From Rhizobium sp. CG5 (GTDB lineage Bacteria; Pseudomonadota; Alphaproteobacteria; Rhizobiales; Rhizobiaceae): a stretch of DNA of 64,000 bases. Below, in pieces: positions 42,111-50,669 of this stretch (positions are counted from its first letter, which is position 1; every line of letters starts with the position of its first letter). The notes under the pieces are model-generated. The model was not told where the DNA came from. It did not search any database and worked only from the letters and a program-made list of their open reading frames with translations. Location: the NCBI RefSeq assembly GCF_023701945.1, contig NZ_JABAEF010000001.1, forward strand, positions 620,001 to 684,000. The letters run 5' to 3'. The translations under genes and the position numbers were made by a program.

Positions 42111-43045
42111 GCGGCTTTCCTCCAGTCGATGATCATTTTCAGGCAGTCGAGGTCTTCGAAGGCGGTGCGATAGGCTGACGGCACGTCTTGAGGCGATGCC
42201 CGATGGGTCACGAGACCCTTCAGCGACAGGCGCCCGGCCTCGACCAGGGCGATCACCTCGGCGACGTCCTGCGGGCGAAATTCGGCAGCAATCGTAAGTG
42301 TCAGCTCGCGCATGAAGGCCGGCGCGAAGGCATAGCCGAGACGCTCGCCGTAGAAGCCGGCCAGCACCAGCTCGCCCGGACGCTGCAGATGCTCGACAAT
42401 GCTGTCGATCACGGTGGCATTGCCGCTGGCGTCGATCGCCGTGCCATAGCGGCCGTCGCGATCGTCCTGCGGGTCGATGACCGCATAGCCGCATCCACCA
42501 TCCCGGCGGGCCGCGGCCACTTCCCAGACAACGGGGGCGGCGAAATCAAGCGCGATGACGATGCGGGCGATCAACCGCCCGAGCACGCCATGGCCGACGA
42601 CGAGACCCACCGGGCCATGGGCGCGGCGCACTGCATGAAGGGCGGTTGCAGCGAGCGCCAGCAGTACGGCATCCTCGCCAATGGCGGCGCCGACTTCAAA
42701 GACCCGAGCCCCCGGCACGATCAGCCTCGATGCCGAAGCGCCGAACAGACCGGCCGCCCCGGCAAAGCAGTTGGCGCCGGGCACGAAGACGGTGGCGCCG
42801 ACCCGGTGGCCCGAGTGTGGTCCGGCCTCAATGACGCGGGCCACCGATTCGTAGCCTGGGACCAGCGGATAGCCCATACCCGGAAAGCTCGGCATGGTGC
42901 CCTGGAACAGCATCTTTTCCGTGCCGGTAGATATGCCGCTGGCAAGGGTTTCGACCACCAGGTCCTTGTCGCCGAGAGGGCAAAGCGCCAGCTGCCTGAT
43001 GGCAACCTCGCCCGGTCTCTCAAATATGACAGCTGCTGCGTCCAT
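42107..43045 (-). CDS. bchC: 3-hydroxyethyl bacteriochlorophyllide a dehydrogenase
   Basis: This 312-residue medium-chain dehydrogenase-like protein oxidises the C3 1-hydroxyethyl group to acetyl, a late step of bacteriochlorophyll a synthesis. Features are SGISTGTEKMLFQGTMPSFP, GMGYPLVPGYESVARVIEAG and the cofactor region LVVGHGVLGRLIARI. No catalytic zinc cluster is evident, as usual for BchC. Two perfect PpsR boxes lie upstream, and it is expected to lead a bchCXYZ-pufQBALMC superoperon. Confidence 0.95.
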   Translation of the reverse strand: MDAAAVIFERPGEVAIRQLALCPLGDKDLVVETLASGISTGTEKMLFQGTMPSFPGMGYPLVPGYESVARVIEAGPHSGHRVGATVFVPGANCFAGAAGLFGASASRLIVPGARVFEVGAAIGEDAVLLALAATALHAVRRAHGPVGLVVGHGVLGRLIARIVIALDFAAPVVWEVAAARRDGGCGYAVIDPQDDRDGRYGTAIDASGNATVIDSIVEHLQRPGELVLAGFYGERLGYAFAPAFMRELTLTIAAEFRPQDVAEVIALVEAGRLSLKGLVTHRASPQDVPSAYRTAFEDLDCLKMIIDWRKAA

Positions 43046-43085
43046 CCGCGGTGCCTCCCAGCACAGGATCTACCGATCCATTGAG

Positions 43086-43103
43086 TGTCATAATAAATTG
43101 ACA
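43086..43103 (-). promoter_or_regulatory. PpsR/CrtJ box upstream of bchC, proximal
   Basis: TGTCATAATAAATTGACA is an exact TGT-N12-ACA match 41 bases upstream of bchC. It is 8 bp from the next box, a spacing suited to cooperative binding of two PpsR dimers or one tetramer. Confidence 0.82.
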
Positions 43104-43111
43104 CATTAAAG

Positions 43112-43129
43112 TGTCAATCAATATTTACA
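43112..43129 (-). promoter_or_regulatory. PpsR/CrtJ box upstream of bchC, distal
   Basis: TGTCAATCAATATTTACA is an exact TGT-N12-ACA match. With the proximal box it forms a tandem pair in the 112-base gap between crtF and bchC. Promoter elements must overlap this AT-rich stretch. Confidence 0.82.
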
Positions 43130-43157
43130 CTTTTCGACAGGCAAGCGTATGGGCCGG

Positions 43158-44360
43158 TCAGCGCAGGGCCGTGACCAGCGTCGCGATCAGCGGGTTGGGG
43201 GAGGGGACGCACCGGATCGCCGAGAAGCCGGCAGCAGCCAGAAGGGTCATGATGTCGCGGTCGCTGCGGCAGCGTCCGGCGCCGAGCGCCAGGAAGTAGA
43301 TGCCGAAATAGGCAGCCCCCAGCCGGGCGCCTTCCGAGGGGCCGCTCATCGCCTCGGCCACCACCAGCCGGGTGCCCGGACGCAGCGAGTGATGCAGATT
43401 GGCGAGAATCACCGCGACGCGGGCGTCGTCGTGATCGCACAGAACCCGGATGAGCGTGACGCAATCGGCATCATCGGGGAGCCGGTCGCGGGAAAAATCG
43501 CCGCCATGGACGCGGGCGCGGCCGGCGAGCCCCAAGGTTTCGAGGTGGCTGGCGGCGCGCTGCGCCACAGCAGGCAGATCGAACAGCCGCAACTGGAGAT
43601 CGGGATGGGCGAAGGCGGCGGCCGCGAGAAACGCGCCTTCGCCGCCGCCGACGTCGAGCAGCACCCGCACCCGGCCGAAATCATGGCTGGCCAGAATGCA
43701 GTCTGCCATCATCGCCTGGCTGTCGCGCATCAGGATGGAATAGTCCGCAACCTCCTCGGCTGCCAGTCCGTCCGGGCGGGGTTCGCGCACATAGGCCCAG
43801 TAGCGCCGCAGTTCGGTGTCTGTCTTCAGCCCGCGCAGCAGCGGTTCGGGCTCCATCAGGTCGCGGTAGAGCATGTCGTGATGGCGGATCATGCCGGATA
43901 GGCCGCGATCGGTCGCCAGGATGACGCCGGCATCATTCAGCACCCACAGATCCGGCGCGTGCTCGATCAGCAGCCTCAGATCGGCATTGGCCCTGAGCAG
44001 CACCCGCATCCGCTCTGGCGGCATGCCAAGGTGCGTTGCAAGCTGGCCTGTCGAGAGCGGGCCATCCGCCAGAATCTCGTAGAGCCCGAGCCGCACGCCG
44101 GCCAGCAGCACCTGCGAGAAGATGAAGCCGCCGGTCAGGCGAAACAGCGCATTCGCCTTGCCATTGGCGACGCGGCGCAGCAATGGAATGCGGGCGATCA
44201 TGGCCCGAAACGCCGGCGACGCCAGCAGGCGGTTGCGCCACAGCCGGACCCGCAGGGCCAATGGCGGCGCGGTCGACGTCATGAACGGCCCCGCATCGCG
44301 ATCGCTCGGGAGCCGAATTTTCGTCGAGGCACGCTCCTCCTGTCGGGTCCGGCTGGACAT
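43158..44360 (-). CDS. crtF: Hydroxyneurosporene/hydroxycarotenoid O-methyltransferase
   Basis: This SAM-dependent O-methyltransferase (400 residues from ATG 44360) methylates the C1 hydroxyl of acyclic carotenoids, giving methoxy end groups such as in spirilloxanthin. It has an N-terminal dimerisation domain (VLLAGVRLGLYEILADGPLS with winged-helix-like TGQLATHLGMPPERMRVLLR) and a catalytic domain with motif I VLLDVGGGEGAFL and DDADCVTLIRVLCDHDD. Neither ATG 44360 (11 bases after crtE) nor ATG 44282 (374 residues) has a clear ribosome site. The shorter start also fits homologue length. Confidence 0.92.
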   Translation of the reverse strand: MSSRTRQEERASTKIRLPSDRDAGPFMTSTAPPLALRVRLWRNRLLASPAFRAMIARIPLLRRVANGKANALFRLTGGFIFSQVLLAGVRLGLYEILADGPLSTGQLATHLGMPPERMRVLLRANADLRLLIEHAPDLWVLNDAGVILATDRGLSGMIRHHDMLYRDLMEPEPLLRGLKTDTELRRYWAYVREPRPDGLAAEEVADYSILMRDSQAMMADCILASHDFGRVRVLLDVGGGEGAFLAAAAFAHPDLQLRLFDLPAVAQRAASHLETLGLAGRARVHGGDFSRDRLPDDADCVTLIRVLCDHDDARVAVILANLHHSLRPGTRLVVAEAMSGPSEGARLGAAYFGIYFLALGAGRCRSDRDIMTLLAAAGFSAIRCVPSPNPLIATLVTALR

Positions 44361-44371
44361 GCCACAGGGCT

Positions 44372-45241
44372 CTAGGCGGCGCTGGCGGCAAGCTGCTTGG
44401 GCATCAGCCGCGTCGCCTCGTTGCGGATCATGGCGCGGAACGCGTCCTGGCCGGCGCAATCGGGCACGCTGTCGGCGGCTTTGTCGACCAGCAGGCGCAG
44501 TTGCCCGAGCGCGCCTTCGATGCCGATGGAAAGGACGATGTTGGGCTTGCCGTTGCGGGTGTCCTGGCCGGCCGGCTTGCCCATGCTGCCGGTTTTGCCA
44601 ATCGCGTCATAGAGATCGTCGGCCACCTGGTAGGCGGAGCCGAGCGCGTCGGCGAGCACAAGCCAGTCCTGCGGATTGCCGCCCGATGCCAGCGCCCCGG
44701 TGGAAACCGCGCCGGCAAACAGCGAGGCGGTCTTGGCGCGGTGATACTGGTCGATATTGATTTCCGGTTCGCTTTCCCAGGCCTGGCCGGCGACAAGTCC
44801 GTAGGGCGAACCGACGGCCTTGGCGATGGTGGCGATCAGCGGCGCCGTCAGTCGCGGTGCATGCAGGGTTTCGCGCGCCACCGTCTCGAAAGCCGCGACG
44901 ATCAGGCCGTCGCCCACCAGAAGCGCGACTTCCTCGCCGAACTCGGCATGGACGGAACTCTTGCCGCGGCGGGTGGCGGCATTGTCGAAACAGGGCATGT
45001 CGTCATGCACCAGCGAGGCGCAGTGGAGAAGCTCGATCGCCGTGGCGGCTGCGGTCGCCGCCTGCTGGTCCCGGTCGCCGCAGGCGGCGGCGACCGCCAG
45101 GCACAGGCGCGGCCTTATCCGGGCGCCCCCTGGAAAGACGGCGTGGCGCATGCCGCGCGCCAACAGGGGCGGGCAACCATTGGCGGTGGAGTACCGCAGG
45201 GCCAGCTGCATTCCGTTCTCGATGCGCTCGGACAAATCCAT
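44372..45241 (-). CDS. crtE: Geranylgeranyl diphosphate synthase
   Basis: This 289-residue trans-prenyl diphosphate synthase makes GGPP for phytoene and for the bacteriochlorophyll tail. The first aspartate-rich motif is LVHDDMPCFDN and the second is QVADDLYDAIGKTGSMGK. Upstream KAVGSPYGLVAGQAWE and FAGAVSTGALASGGN are typical. AAGGAGG precedes ATG 45241. It is divergent from crtD with two PpsR boxes between, and heads the crtE-crtF-bch-puf arm. Confidence 0.95.
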   Translation of the reverse strand: MDLSERIENGMQLALRYSTANGCPPLLARGMRHAVFPGGARIRPRLCLAVAAACGDRDQQAATAAATAIELLHCASLVHDDMPCFDNAATRRGKSSVHAEFGEEVALLVGDGLIVAAFETVARETLHAPRLTAPLIATIAKAVGSPYGLVAGQAWESEPEINIDQYHRAKTASLFAGAVSTGALASGGNPQDWLVLADALGSAYQVADDLYDAIGKTGSMGKPAGQDTRNGKPNIVLSIGIEGALGQLRLLVDKAADSVPDCAGQDAFRAMIRNEATRLMPKQLAASAA

Positions 45242-45265
45242 GATGCCATCCTCCTTGCACGGTTA

Positions 45266-45283
45266 TGTCAATTTATGTTGACG
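45266..45283. promoter_or_regulatory. PpsR/CrtJ box between crtE and crtD, crtE side
   Basis: TGTCAATTTATGTTGACG matches TGT-N12-ACA except for the last base. It is 8 bp from the perfect box on the crtD side, repeating the tandem geometry seen at bchC, and lies 24 bases upstream of crtE. Confidence 0.65.
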
Positions 45284-45291
45284 AAAAAATG

Positions 45292-45309
45292 TGTAAATCT
45301 AAATTGACA
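45292..45309. promoter_or_regulatory. PpsR/CrtJ box between crtE and crtD, crtD side
   Basis: TGTAAATCTAAATTGACA is an exact TGT-N12-ACA match, 37 bases upstream of the crtD start, in a 105-base divergent promoter region. Confidence 0.8.
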
Positions 45310-45346
45310 CAAGAATATCGAATGTCAATGTCGGGGAGGCCGCGGG

Positions 45347-46921
45347 ATGGAAGAGACAGTGGCGATCGTCGGCGCCGGCATGGGCGGCCTGTCGGCCGCC
45401 ATCGTGCTGGCCACATCAGGCTTTCGCGTCACGGTGATCGATGCGGCGGATGGCCCGGGCGGCAAGCTGCGCCAGGTGACGGCGGGCGGCCGGACCTTTG
45501 ATGGCGGCCCGACCGTGCTGACGATGAAGTGGGTGTTCGACGCCCTGCTGTCGCGATGCGGCACCGCGCTTGGCGACGAAATCACGCTTAAGCGCTGCGA
45601 TGTGATCGCCCGGCACTACTGGCAGGACGGCCAGCGCCTCGATCTTTTCGCCGATATCGCGGAAAGCCGGCGCGCGATCGCCGATTTCGCCGGCGCGGGG
45701 GAGGCCTTGGGCTTCCAGCGCTTCGCCGATGACAGTGCCCGGATCTACCGGCTGCTGGAGCGCAGCTTCATCGATGCGGCGCGCCCCAATCCGCTGTCGC
45801 TCTCGGCCCGCATCGGTCTGCACCGGCCATCCGCGCTTTTGGCGCTGAAGCCGTTCTCCTCCCTTTGGTCGGCGCTCGAAAGCTATTTCACCGACCCGCG
45901 GCTGCGGCAGCTGTTTGCCCGCTACGCCACCTATTGCGGCTCCTCGCCTTATCTCTCGCCGGCGACGCTGATGCTGGTGGCCCATGTCGAGCAGGCCGGC
46001 GTCTGGACCGTCGAGGGCGGCATGCATGCGCTGGCGCAGCGCCTGATGCAGATCGCCCAGGATTTCGGCGTCGAATTCCATTTTGGCGAACGGGTTTCAG
46101 CCATCGACAGGGATGGCTCAGCCAAGGCGGTGCGCGGCGTGACGACGGACCGGCAGCGCCATGTGCCGGCGCACTTTGTCATCTACAACGGCGACGCCGC
46201 AGCCCTGCCGGGGCTGATCGGGCAGGCGCGGCCGGCGCGCGGGGGCGCCTCCCAAAGGTCGCTGTCCGCCCTGGTCGCCTGCGGCCCGGCGCTTCCCGCC
46301 GGCGTGCCACTCAGCCATCACACGGTGTTTTTCTCGAATGACTATGCCGGCGAGTTCGACGCCATTTTTGGCCGCGGCCAGCCGCCGGCCGATCCGACCG
46401 TCTATGTCTGCGCGCAGGACCGACCGGCCGGGCACGACAACAGCGGCGGCGCCGATACCGGCCAGGCGGAACGCCTCTATTGCCTGATGAACATGCCCGC
46501 CAATGGCGACAGCCATGCCTATCCAGAAAGCGAGATCGACCGATGCCTGTCTTCGATGCAACGCCGCCTAGGCAAAAACGGATTGACCCTGCAACTCGAC
46601 CGGACGGCTCTGTCGATCACAGCACCGGACCAGTTCAACCAGCTCTATCCGGGCACGGGCGGGGCGCTTTACGGCAGGGCATCCCACGGCTGGATGGCCT
46701 CCTTCCAGCGGCCGGCGGCGCCGGGGCCGCTGCAGGGGCTCTATTTGGCGGGGGGCAGCGTGCATCCGGGGCCGGGGGTGCCGATGGCAGCGCTGTCGGG
46801 CAAGATCGCAGCCGAGCGGCTGATGGCGGACAGGGTTTTGCACGGCCGGTCCCGCCCGGCGGCTATCACTGGTGGTATGCGGACGCGGTCAGCGACTGCG
46901 GACAGTTCGCCTTCACAGTGA
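45347..46921 (+). CDS. crtD: 1-hydroxycarotenoid 3,4-desaturase (methoxyneurosporene dehydrogenase)
   Basis: This 524-residue FAD-dependent carotenoid desaturase has the dinucleotide motif TVAIVGAGMGGLSAAIVLAT and FDGGPTVLTMKWVFDAL, and the CrtI-family C-terminal signature GLYLAGGSVHPGPGVPMAAL followed by SGKIAAERL. It introduces the 3,4 double bond in hydroxylated or methoxylated neurosporene/lycopene derivatives. The last ~30 residues after MADRV diverge from family expectation and overlap the crtC-like reading frame, suggesting a frame change at the TTTT run near 46836. It is divergent from crtE. Confidence 0.92.
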   Translation: MEETVAIVGAGMGGLSAAIVLATSGFRVTVIDAADGPGGKLRQVTAGGRTFDGGPTVLTMKWVFDALLSRCGTALGDEITLKRCDVIARHYWQDGQRLDLFADIAESRRAIADFAGAGEALGFQRFADDSARIYRLLERSFIDAARPNPLSLSARIGLHRPSALLALKPFSSLWSALESYFTDPRLRQLFARYATYCGSSPYLSPATLMLVAHVEQAGVWTVEGGMHALAQRLMQIAQDFGVEFHFGERVSAIDRDGSAKAVRGVTTDRQRHVPAHFVIYNGDAAALPGLIGQARPARGGASQRSLSALVACGPALPAGVPLSHHTVFFSNDYAGEFDAIFGRGQPPADPTVYVCAQDRPAGHDNSGGADTGQAERLYCLMNMPANGDSHAYPESEIDRCLSSMQRRLGKNGLTLQLDRTALSITAPDQFNQLYPGTGGALYGRASHGWMASFQRPAAPGPLQGLYLAGGSVHPGPGVPMAALSGKIAAERLMADRVLHGRSRPAAITGGMRTRSATADSSPSQ

Positions 46922-47778
46922 TCGCCTTCGTCGGCTCGGTCTTCTCGCCCTATTATCACTGGTCGGGCCGCGCCAGACCGGACGATCACGTCGCCTTCAA
47001 TATCGCGCTCTATACGCCGCAGCGTAATTTCTGGGCGATGACCGAACGCGGCCAGGCAAGCCTCAGCCGCGATGCGCAGCGGCTTGCCATCGGCGACAGC
47101 GCCATAGAGCTGTGCGGCGAAACCCTGGTGATCCGCTTTGCCGAGACGGCGCTTCCCTGGCCGGGCCATAGCGCCTGGCCCAAGGCGATCTCCGGCACGA
47201 TCGAGATCGCACCCGACACCAACTGCAGGGAGGTGTTTTCTCTCGACCACGAGGGGCATCACCTCTGGTCGCCGCGCATGCCGCGCGCCCGCGCCACGAT
47301 TGCCTGTGCGGCGCTGCCCGGCGGCGGCTGGCAGGGGCGGGCCTATCACGACATGAATTTCGGCGATCGGCCGATCGAGCAGGATTTCATCGGCTGGGAC
47401 TGGGCGCGCGGCAGCGACGGGGCAGAAGGCGATACCGTCATTTTCTACGACGCGAAGCTTCGGTCCGGGGAACGCCGGCGCCTCGCCCTGCGATCCGCCG
47501 GCGCGCAGGGCCTTGAGCCCATCGCCATGCCGCAGCGTCGGGCTCTGCCCAAGGCGTTCTGGGGCGTGCGGGGCGGCATCGCCTGCGATGCGCAGGAGCA
47601 ACCGAAGATGGTGCGCCGGTTGGAGGATTCGCCCTTCTACACCCGCTCGCTGGTCGAGACCGTCCTGAACGGCAGGCCGCTTGCCATGGTGCATGAGACG
47701 CTGGACTGCAGGCGGCTGTCCAACCCGCTGGTGCGGCTGATGCTGCCGCTGCGCATGCCGCGACGGGTCACTGGCTAA
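46918..47778 (+). CDS. crtC: Acyclic carotenoid 1,2-hydratase (start unresolved)
   Basis: CrtC hydrates the psi end group of neurosporene/lycopene. Conserved segments are VFSPYYHWSGRA, HDMNFGDRPIEQDFIGWDWA and SPFYTRSLVETVLNG. The only canonical start nearby is GTG 46918, overlapping the crtD stop (GTGA). It cuts the product to 286 residues and removes the family-conserved FARPVPPGGYHWWYADAV, encoded in frame from about 46837. Between 46741 and 46917 this frame has no ATG, GTG, TTG or CTG. Either the N-terminus is reached by frameshift from crtD (MADRV then FARPV), giving a CrtD-CrtC fusion, or the sequence or gene carries an indel. Confidence 0.85.
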   Translation: MIAFVGSVFSPYYHWSGRARPDDHVAFNIALYTPQRNFWAMTERGQASLSRDAQRLAIGDSAIELCGETLVIRFAETALPWPGHSAWPKAISGTIEIAPDTNCREVFSLDHEGHHLWSPRMPRARATIACAALPGGGWQGRAYHDMNFGDRPIEQDFIGWDWARGSDGAEGDTVIFYDAKLRSGERRRLALRSAGAQGLEPIAMPQRRALPKAFWGVRGGIACDAQEQPKMVRRLEDSPFYTRSLVETVLNGRPLAMVHETLDCRRLSNPLVRLMLPLRMPRRVTG

Positions 47779-47927
47779 GGGCTTTTGTCGCTGTCGGAAG
47801 CGGTCTTCGACGCATCCTTGTCCTTGCTGGCATATTTTTTGAGGTCGCGCATCTGCCAGACATAGAAGGCGATCGCCAGCCCGAAGACGAAAGCCGCCTC
47901 GATCAGCCCGAAATAAGTCTCAAGCAA
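47775..47927 (-). CDS. Small single-span membrane protein downstream of crtB
   Basis: This 50-residue product starts at TTG 47927, overlaps the crtB stop (47920-47922), and has AAGGCGG upstream. It has one hydrophobic helix (YFGLIEAAFVFGLAIAFYVW) followed by a basic stop-transfer QMRDLKKYASK and a Lys/Asp/Ser-rich tail. Its stop (TAG) overlaps the convergent crtC stop (TAA) on the other strand within CTAA, so the gap is fully used. It is too small for most gene callers. Function unknown. It may help membrane placement of carotenoid enzymes (inference). Confidence 0.6.
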   Translation of the reverse strand: MLETYFGLIEAAFVFGLAIAFYVWQMRDLKKYASKDKDASKTASDSDKSP

Positions 47928-49110
47928 GACGGGCCGCCTTCTGCCAGCGCTCCAGCCGGTGCGCCAGCCGATCTTCCCGGCTGCGCGCCTGCAGGGCGAG
48001 CATGATCGAGGCGGCGCGTTCCACGCCGGATATTCCGGGCAAAGGCTGCGGCGCCTGCAGTTTCTGCTGGGCGAAGGCCTCGGCGGCAGCCTGCACCAGA
48101 TGCGCCACCGAGACATCCGCTGGTACGGCCTGTAACGACGGGCCCAGCGCCGACGGTAGGCGCACGACGCGCCTTGCCCGCAGCACCAGCGCCAGCTTGC
48201 GGGCAAGCGACGTGCTGGCGCGGCGCGACACGCTGTCATAGCCGTTGTCGGCAATACGGTGGCCGATCTCCTGATAGGTCAAGGCCGCCGTGCGGATCGC
48301 GTGGCGGCAATCGGCGGGCAGATGTTCGATGCCGGCATGGCCCAGCCGGTAGTGATGGTCGGCCTCGTCGAGAAGGCGTTTCACCACAAGCCCGAGCGCC
48401 GGGGAAAAGCGCGGCCTCCGCCGGAAGGCTCCGACATCGATTCCCGCCTCGTGCAGCCAGTCTTGCGGCAGGTAGAGCCGGCCGTTGCGCGCATCCTCCC
48501 CGACATCGCGGGCGATATTGGTGAGCTGCATGGCAAGCCCCAGATCGGCGGCCCGCGCCAGTGTCCAGGGGTCACCACAACCCATCACCAGCGACATCAT
48601 CAGGCCGACGGTGGCCGCCACGCCGGCCGCATAATCCTTGACCTCGCCGATCGTGCGATAATGCCGATCCTCCATGTCCATGGCGAAACCATCCAGCAGC
48701 GCCATCGGAATGCCCTTGGGTACGGCATGGTCATGCACGATCCTTGCAAAGGCGCGGTCACAGGCATGGTCGGCCGGGGCGCCCTGGTAGATGAGGTCGA
48801 GCCGCTGGCGCAGGCGTTCCAGCGCATCGGGCCCGCGGCCCGTATCGTCGATCATGTCGTCGGAATGGCGGCAGAAGGCATAGAGCGCATGGGCGGCCTG
48901 GCGGGTTTTGCGCGGCAGCATCAGCGAGGCGATGTGGAAGGACTTCGAGCCCCGCTGGATCGATGCGGTGCAGGACTCAAGATCCGTGCCGTCGCCGGTA
49001 AAGCCGTAGTTCAGCTCTACCGAGCGCCGGACAAAGGGCCGCGCCAGACTGCGTTCATCCGGCCGGGCGGCGGGCAGGCGGGTGGCGACCGGTATCGCTG
49101 CGTTCGTCAT
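47920..49110 (-). CDS. crtB: Phytoene synthase
   Basis: This 396-residue squalene/phytoene synthase joins two GGPP. The N-terminal GSKSFHIASLMLPRKTRQAA, first Asp motif FCRHSDDMIDD, and second signature LGLAMQLTNIARDVGEDARN with GRLYLP are clear. A long C-terminal region (from about residue 310) is helical and unusually Ala/Gln-rich. ATG 49110 overlaps the crtI stop (ATGA). It is part of the bchI-D-O-crtI-B operon. Confidence 0.95.
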   Translation of the reverse strand: MTNAAIPVATRLPAARPDERSLARPFVRRSVELNYGFTGDGTDLESCTASIQRGSKSFHIASLMLPRKTRQAAHALYAFCRHSDDMIDDTGRGPDALERLRQRLDLIYQGAPADHACDRAFARIVHDHAVPKGIPMALLDGFAMDMEDRHYRTIGEVKDYAAGVAATVGLMMSLVMGCGDPWTLARAADLGLAMQLTNIARDVGEDARNGRLYLPQDWLHEAGIDVGAFRRRPRFSPALGLVVKRLLDEADHHYRLGHAGIEHLPADCRHAIRTAALTYQEIGHRIADNGYDSVSRRASTSLARKLALVLRARRVVRLPSALGPSLQAVPADVSVAHLVQAAAEAFAQQKLQAPQPLPGISGVERAASIMLALQARSREDRLAHRLERWQKAARLA

Positions 49111-50669
49111 GGGCTGGTCCTTGCTGCGTTGCGGGCCGTGATCGCGCTGACATCGGGCACCAGGTCGTTGACGATCCGCGCCGACGACAGAACGCCCGGC
49201 AGCCCGGCGCCGGGATGGGTGCCGGCCCCGCAGAGGAAGAGATTGTCGAGCTCCTCGCTGCGGTTGTGCGGCCGGAACCAGGCGCTTTGCAGGAGTTTTG
49301 GCTCCAGCGCGAAGGCGGCCCCCTGCCAGGATTGCAGGCGGTCGCGGAAATCAAGCGGTGTCGCGATCCGCGAACTGACCACATGGCGCCCAAGCCCCGG
49401 CAGAACAGTCTGTTCAAGACGCGCCTGTATGCGCTGGCGATAGGTCTCGGCCATGTCCTGCCAGTCGGTGGTGCCGCCCAGATTGGGCACCGGGCTCAGC
49501 ACATAGAAAGCATCGCAGCCGTCTGGCGCCACGGTCGGATCGACCGCGCTTGGGCGGTGCAGGTAGAGGCTGAAATCGTCAGCCAGCCGCTGGCGGCGGA
49601 AGATATCGTCGAGCAGGCCGCGATAGCGCGGCCCAAACAGCATGGTGTGGTGATAGACGTCGTCGTAGCGCCTGTCGGTGCCAAAATACCAGACGAACAG
49701 GCCCATGGAATAGTCGCCGCGGGCAATCTTGGCATCGGTCCAGCGCCGGCGGGGATGGCATTTCAACAGCTTGCCATAGGTGGTTGCGGGATCGCCGTTG
49801 GAGACGACGATATCGGCCGCCACCACTTCGCCCGAGGTCAGCCGCACACCGGTCGCCTGGCGCTCCTCCGTCAGGATCGTCTCGACGCTTTCGCCAAGCC
49901 GGATCACCCCGCCATTGCGCGTCACCAGGCTCGCGATGCCCTTCACCAGCGCATTGGTGCCGCCCATCGCGTAATGCACGCCGTATCGGCTCTCCAGATG
50001 GGCGATCAGGCAATAGAAGGAGGTGGCGGAGAACGGATTGCCGCCGATCAACAGCGGATGGAAGGAGAAGATCGTGCGCAGCTTTTCATTGCGGAAATGG
50101 CGCGCCACCACCTGGTAGACCGAACGATAGCCGCCGAGCCGCACCAGGCCTGCCAGCGTGCGCGCGGTGAAGGCCAGACTGTGGAACGGCTGGTCGGCCA
50201 GTTGCTCGAAGGCGACCTCGTAGATGCGCCGGCTTTCCTCCATGAAACCGCGATAGCCGGCGACATCGGCAGGCTCGAAACGGGCCACTTCCGCTTCCAT
50301 GTCAGCCCGGTCGCCGGAATAGTTGAACCAGGAGCCATCGTCGAAGCGGATCTTGTAGAACGGAGTACACGGCCGCAGCTCGACGTCGTCCTGCAGCCGG
50401 CCGCCGCAGTCGCGCCAGAGCTCCTCGAACAGCCACGGCGCGGTGATGATGGTCGGGCCGGCATCGAAGACGAAACCGTCCTGGCGGTGGGCATAGGCCC
50501 GCCCGCCCGGCGCGTCGAGCGGATCGAAGATCGTCACGCGGTAGCCCTGGGCGGCCAGCAGGGCGCCCGCGGAAAGTCCGCCGACACCGGCGCCGATCAC
50601 CACCGCATGCGGCCGTGACGGATCGGGCGTTGCAGAGTCTGGCCTGAAAATACGTCCCGCGATATTCAT
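49107..50669 (-). CDS. crtI: Phytoene desaturase
   Basis: This 520-residue FAD-dependent CrtI-type desaturase has the N-terminal motif AVVIGAGVGGLSAGALLAAQ with FDAGPTIITAP, and the C-terminal LFLCGAGTHPGAGLPGVL signature. It converts phytoene to neurosporene or lycopene. The number of steps cannot be read from sequence, but with CrtC, CrtD and CrtF and no CrtA a spirilloxanthin-type route is expected. The start ATG 50669 overlaps the bchO stop (ATGA). An upstream in-frame start adds only bchO-overlapping residues. Confidence 0.95.
   Translation of the reverse strand: MNIAGRIFRPDSATPDPSRPHAVVIGAGVGGLSAGALLAAQGYRVTIFDPLDAPGGRAYAHRQDGFVFDAGPTIITAPWLFEELWRDCGGRLQDDVELRPCTPFYKIRFDDGSWFNYSGDRADMEAEVARFEPADVAGYRGFMEESRRIYEVAFEQLADQPFHSLAFTARTLAGLVRLGGYRSVYQVVARHFRNEKLRTIFSFHPLLIGGNPFSATSFYCLIAHLESRYGVHYAMGGTNALVKGIASLVTRNGGVIRLGESVETILTEERQATGVRLTSGEVVAADIVVSNGDPATTYGKLLKCHPRRRWTDAKIARGDYSMGLFVWYFGTDRRYDDVYHHTMLFGPRYRGLLDDIFRRQRLADDFSLYLHRPSAVDPTVAPDGCDAFYVLSPVPNLGGTTDWQDMAETYRQRIQARLEQTVLPGLGRHVVSSRIATPLDFRDRLQSWQGAAFALEPKLLQSAWFRPHNRSEELDNLFLCGAGTHPGAGLPGVLSSARIVNDLVPDVSAITARNAARTSP

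Noticed and set aside
42111-42494. Upstream extension of bchX
   Set aside because: It lies entirely within bchC in another frame and is Arg-rich. The canonical MSLDLTQDG start is at 42110.
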